Positions 46,338 to 64,000 of a DNA stretch of 64,000 bases are shown piece after piece. The translations under genes were made by a program, and so were the position numbers. The notes beneath the pieces were generated by a model that saw only the letters and a list, made by a program, of their open reading frames with translations, did no database searches and was not told the origin of the DNA. The stretch comes from Theristus sp. LFF4_11. Lineage: Eukaryota > Nematoda > Chromadorea > Monhysterida > Xyalidae. Numbering within the stretch: position 1 is the first letter of the stretch; every line of letters begins with the position of its first letter. The DNA is taken from NCBI GenBank assembly GCA_030248135.1, contig JASANC010003838.1, positions 1 through 64,000 of the forward strand, in the 5' to 3' direction.

Positions 46338-49300
46338 CGTGTCAGAAAACAGAGAAATGATTTCAAACAATAACAACTCCTATAGATACTTCACGGCTCA
46401 AAGACATTCGCAAAAGTTCTCAAGGGTTTGAAAGCGGACTGGATATTTACGTCTTTCGCTGGAAGAAAAACAAGACTTTCTAGACAGAAAACAAATTCAA
46501 GGGGAAGTGGAGGTCAGTATTGTCTGAATGGAAGAAAGTATTTTCTTTAAAAGTGTTACTTACTAAAGATTGTCCTCCGTTGTTAAAATAAAACTGCTAC
46601 ACTTATAGCATATTTTTTGACTTGATTTTCTACAGAGCCTTCAATACTGAATCTTGAAAAATCGTATTTATGCGCGGATTTTCAAGTGGTCCCGTAAAGT
46701 TCTACGTTCCGCAAGTGTTGAAAAGTAAAAACAACACGTTATCAAAACTCGCAATATGGTTTAAAATTCGCATTTTATAACAAACGTAAAACTACAAATG
46801 AAACTTCGAAACAACCACAAAAACGTATGCAAAAAGTGCATAAAGTGGCATCCCACCGTTTTTAACGTCAACAAAACTTAAGAACACGAAAAATATGCAT
46901 TGGACAAAAAATTAAAGGTGTGATGCAAAGTAAAGGCGAAATTCATGAAACAGCAGTAATAAATCAGTGTCATGGATATGCTTGCTTAACACAAACTGAC
47001 AAGACATCAGTGCTCAACTGTTAATTCATCTTCCAGATTTAATTAAAAATAAAATTAAGCAAAACAAGCAACACTTCACCGCATTTTAAAATTTATTTTT
47101 TATTTCACAGGTAAAACATAAAAATCATCCCAATTTTTTTTTTAATGTCGTCGATCATAAAAATCGCTCACACAGTTAAGTCAGGCACCCATGACGTGGT
47201 GAAGTTTTTTATTACTGTTACTGAAAGGAAAAATAATTCATGTTAGTAAGGTGCAGTGTGGGAATTTGTCCAATTGAACAGAACTTGAACAGTGTCGAAA
47301 AATTATTATTTTTTTAGCCACTTCTTCACCTGCCTGTTGTATGCATGTCTAACAAAAGAGTATGAAAAAATAATATTTTTGACACTTTAGAATAAATCGA
47401 TTCAATTGATGTTATCTAACAATAAGAAAATGTACCTAAAAATTCTGTCGATCAGAATCAGAATCAGAATCAAGTACACGTAAAAATACCTGGCCTTCTT
47501 CAATGAGAGGAGAGCCAGTGGAAACAGATTGAAAACGGAAAAGATTCTGAAATCCTTGTTCCGCTGTTCAGCACATCTTGTCACTGATAATACAGGATGA
47601 TAAACGCAATCAACAAGATGACACAGTCAAGATCTCACAGTAATCAACAGAAAACAACAGATTGCTATCTGGCAGACTTTCCTTGATGGGGTCAGAAAGT
47701 AAAAACCATTTTGCAATGGTTTTTATGGGGCTGATCAACGTGCATAACTTTTCTGAAAAAACTTTCGCCAAATACGAACGAATAACCCAGCCACTGAAAC
47801 ACACCTGGTGAAATACGTGGGTAATGAAGTCCAGTGATTTTATCGTATGAATGGTTGTAAGTTGTAACGATAGTGGAACAACCGAGATTATAAAAAAAAC
47901 AAAATTCAAACGTTAAAGACAGAGTTACGGACCGACGGCTCGGGCAGCGTACAGTCTTTGGACAAGTTTCAAATGAAAGAGCATAATAATATTCAAACAA
48001 ATAAATCTCTCCTCCGCATACTGACTTTACTTACACTCAAAGTGCGCGATATAAATTCAACAATACAGTCGTTTAAAGCACTGTGCAAAGGTCCGCTCTG
48101 AACGTTCCACAACCGGCTGTAGTCAACCAGAATGTGCTGCGACTAAAACGCACGAATGGAATTTTACCCGACTATTGAATGGAATGGGAGGCTAATCAAA
48201 CAACACCAAAGCTTATTGTTTGAACGAACAAATATACACACACATATATATATACGCGTGGCGTGGTAGACACTACAGCTAGCTTTACGGCGGTTGACTT
48301 TACACATTGCGCGACTCGGTCCTGTAATAATTAACGGTGTCTTATTCAAAACATTCTTGACTTTGGAACGTGTTTCGGTAATTTGATACTGTGCAAATAA
48401 AACAAATAAGTTGTTTGTCACAAATTCTTTAAAAGCGAATTCTTTAAAACCGTTTTTGCAAGCAGAGAACTCAGTTCATGGCAGCAATCGCAGGCAACAA
48501 TGATTGCGTTTTTAAAAAAAACATGCAGAAAGGTAGGTCAGTAAAATGTATTTTATACGTTGACAAACAAAAACGGTTAGTGAACGCGTGCAAGACTTTT
48601 CATCTCAAGAAGAGGGCCACATCAGATATTAAAACTGGTGTTTTTATTTAGGGACCACGTTTCACGACGGACCGCATTACCTAAATCAGAAAATATTCGA
48701 CAGATAATTTTTCCAAATCTCATCTGCAATTGAACTGTGTATGTACGTTTAGCACAGTATTACCAAACCAACACACATAAAGTAGGGCATGCGCACAGAA
48801 AACACTTTCACGGTTAAAGACAGACGCATAATTTAAGATATAAAAATAAAAAAACCGAAGCTTAAAAACAAACTTTAATTGTCCTTTAACAAAAAAGGTA
48901 CAGAAAGAACGTAACGTACCATGGAATCGTAACGGCACCAGGTCGCTTGGCTTTACCATCAAGTTTGGACTCACGAATGGTTCTCCGTGAAAGCTCTCCT
49001 TCTGATAAACAGAATCATCGAACGAAGAGACATTTCATTTCACAATAGGCCTGAATTTCACCATGGACCCATTTCGCAATGGAAACGGCATCGGAAAAGA
49101 GCAAGATGGAACAGAAACGACGAAATACAGCAACAATCTACCTGGTTCATCGGGTATCGCTTTTCTGAAAACAAAGTACAAAGTTACCTTTATGTGTCAA
49201 AAATAAAAGAGTCAGCTAAGAGAAACAGCTAAAGACTAAAAGCGAAACGAGAACAATCCCAACAAAACGAAATAATAGGTTGAAGCATGACTCAAGAACG

Positions 49301-50852
49301 GGAAACAGCGTTAAAAACAGCAAAAGAAAAAAGCAACCAAAAATCTCGACTGTTTGCTGTATTTTATTCTGCTAGACCACAAAATAATGAACTATTTTGT
49401 TTACATACTTAAATAGATCTTTCGGTTTAAACGTAAATAGATTTTCATTCCCGCTACTGGAATATAAAATATAGAATTGCAGATACAATGGTTGATCATA
49501 AAACAAGTTTCAGTGCTCACCAAGTAGTTTGCAACTCTAATATACAAGCCTATGCTGTACAGAAGTCAAACAGACGAGACGAGACTCTCATACACGAGCA
49601 AAACAAAAACACCAAAATAATAAATAGAATCTATAAACACCACATTCTGAATCAAATAACACGTTACGTAACCGTATACGGTATATACAACACCATTAAC
49701 AGCTTAAAAAAATTAATGTACAGACCACACAAACTGCCTAGTAGTTTTCAAAACGAACCCACACGGTTCATCCAAAAACGCACGTTTAGCAGAGACCTGC
49801 AAATGTGTCATAACGGAAATTAATGGAAACGGGAATAGACAAACAGTGAAAGTGCAAATTAAACACGAGTAACTACCGATTGGCAACACGGTAAAGTCAG
49901 CCTTTCGATGTAGCAATAAAAAAGACGTATACAGTTTTCAGTTTGAGCCAACGCTGTACTTCCTTACATTTTAAAGCCATCCATAAAACAAAAACGCTTC
50001 CATTCAATACGAATAGTAACAAAGTAAACATCCGATATTCGGTCCGCACAATGGGTTTCGATTGAGAGCAAAAACGGGTGTTCCAAAAAAGGCTTAGGCC
50101 GGGATTTTAAGATGACACTTTGAAACCACAGAACATAGCAAGACAGAAGCTCTCACAAGTCTAAAAAAGACGAGCAAGTAGAGGAAAATTTGGGGAAAAT
50201 TTGGAAAACCGAAGGCAAGCACAAAAGCGACCAGAACAAACAGCAAAACATAGGCGAATTTGTTCAAAAGTTCACGGGCACATTAACGTTCCGGTATCTT
50301 TGAGAAAAAAGTTCTTTCAGAAAAGTAATAGATTGGAGCGAAATCATTGTGAAATTCAAAAACTAAAAACCGAATTAGAAGAAACATTCGCGGGAATAAT
50401 TAAATCAATCCACTAACAGGAAAACAAACAATGATCAATCATTCCAAAAACATTGTCAGGGATTTCTTGGCCATATTACCTGCCTATAATAAAATATAAA
50501 ATCAATGACGTTGCAACAAAAAATCACAAATAACAAGAAATGAGTCTAGAATAGATTTGTTATCTATTTTGGTCTATACATATTGAAATCATGGTTCGCT
50601 AACAAAGCAACACTCAAAATAAACGTTGAAAATAGAGTCTGCTCAAGATATGACATCTCCTAGAAACCAATAAGAAATGACAACATAAATTCTTTTAACT
50701 GGTTTAGTTCCAGTAACAATCATCGTTCCTAAATGCACAGTGTAGCTTCAGTCACAGTTTAACAACATTAACAATAGCTGGATTGTTCGTTTGTAGCACT
50801 AAACTGCAATTTGTGACAGGAAAATGACATTTTTCACATTAAAAGAGCCATT
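46338..50852. other. AT-rich 4.5-kb stretch without recognised gene
   Basis: Both neighbours are on the minus strand: the LHFPL-like gene starts here and OGDH ends at 50853. I looked for exons on both strands and found no domain or consistent exon chain. Notable only are an AATCAG repeat near 47455, a CA/TA microsatellite at 48236-48254 and generally higher A+T than the rest of the window. Confidence 0.55.
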
Positions 50853-63846
<12,994 letters not shown>

Positions 63847-64000
63847 GTTGAATCACTTTTCAAGTTTCAGAATAACAATCAGTTCGAGTTCAGTAATCAG
63901 TTGGAAAAATTTGAAGCAGTCGTCGCCGTGTGCACGCACGTGTCTAAAAAAATACCGATTTTTTAACGAATTTTTCACGTTTAAATTTTTTTTTCGAACC

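Noticed and set aside
49488..49823. 111-codon ORF in the AT-rich gap
   Set aside because: Low-complexity composition, no domain, no splice context and no hydrophobic pattern; expected by chance in AT-rich DNA of this length.

Overview
The window is nuclear DNA of an animal. It carries about a dozen multi-exon genes with GT-AG introns (36 nt to about 2.4 kb). Many acceptors read TTTCAG or TTTTCAG, there are no operon-like ribosome binding sites, and the protein set is metazoan: RPL12, CCDC51/MITOK, SLC16-like transporter, PLC-X domain protein, C-type lectin, paired domain, Gal3ST-like sulfotransferase, LHFPL tetraspan, OGDH. Intron style and gene types suggest a nematode or another compact-genome invertebrate. 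This is an inference; the sequence does not name a species.

Layout. 1-8.2 kb: RPL12 on the minus strand, with an inverted duplication of its 5' end and several hAT-type insertions. 9.1-11.1 kb: a Bax-inhibitor-1-like membrane protein and a Gly/Tyr-rich, possibly secreted protein (minus). 12.2-15.6 kb: a repeated-exon basic protein with RGR motifs (minus), one exon split by a 1,626-bp Ginger1-like transposon. 16.4-19.6 kb: CCDC51 (plus). 20.7-27.2 kb: nine-exon SLC16-like transporter (plus). 28.5-31.1 kb: PLC-X domain protein (plus). 32.1-34.0 kb: an unrecognised type II membrane protein (minus). 34.6-36.4 kb: a C-type lectin-like protein (minus). 37.8-39.3 kb: a paired-domain gene (minus, 5' incomplete). 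41.5-43.7 kb: Gal3ST-like sulfotransferase (plus, 5' incomplete). 44.4-46.3 kb: LHFPL-like protein (minus). 46.4-50.85 kb: AT-rich, no recognised gene. 50.85-63.85 kb: complete 24-exon OGDH (minus).

Most exon boundaries were derived by reading splice sites and checking that codon phase is kept through the whole chain. OGDH gives 1,021 aa, the transporter 589 aa, CCDC51 472 aa, PLC-X 372 aa, LHFPL 381 aa, the lectin 213 aa and the RGR protein 392 aa (transposon removed). The genes are unrelated housekeeping and membrane genes; only OGDH and CCDC51 share a compartment, the mitochondrion.

The accessory content is repeats in introns: hAT elements with 8-bp target duplications, TA-flanked MITEs, a nested MITE inside a dead hAT transposase, a (CAA)n-tailed SINE-like family, an LTR-type fragment with a tRNA-Lys primer site, and several short dispersed families I cannot name. 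The most interesting observations are the transposon that splits a symmetric-phase exon, the decaying inverted copy of the RPL12 5' end, and the unnamed intronic repeats with conserved hairpins.
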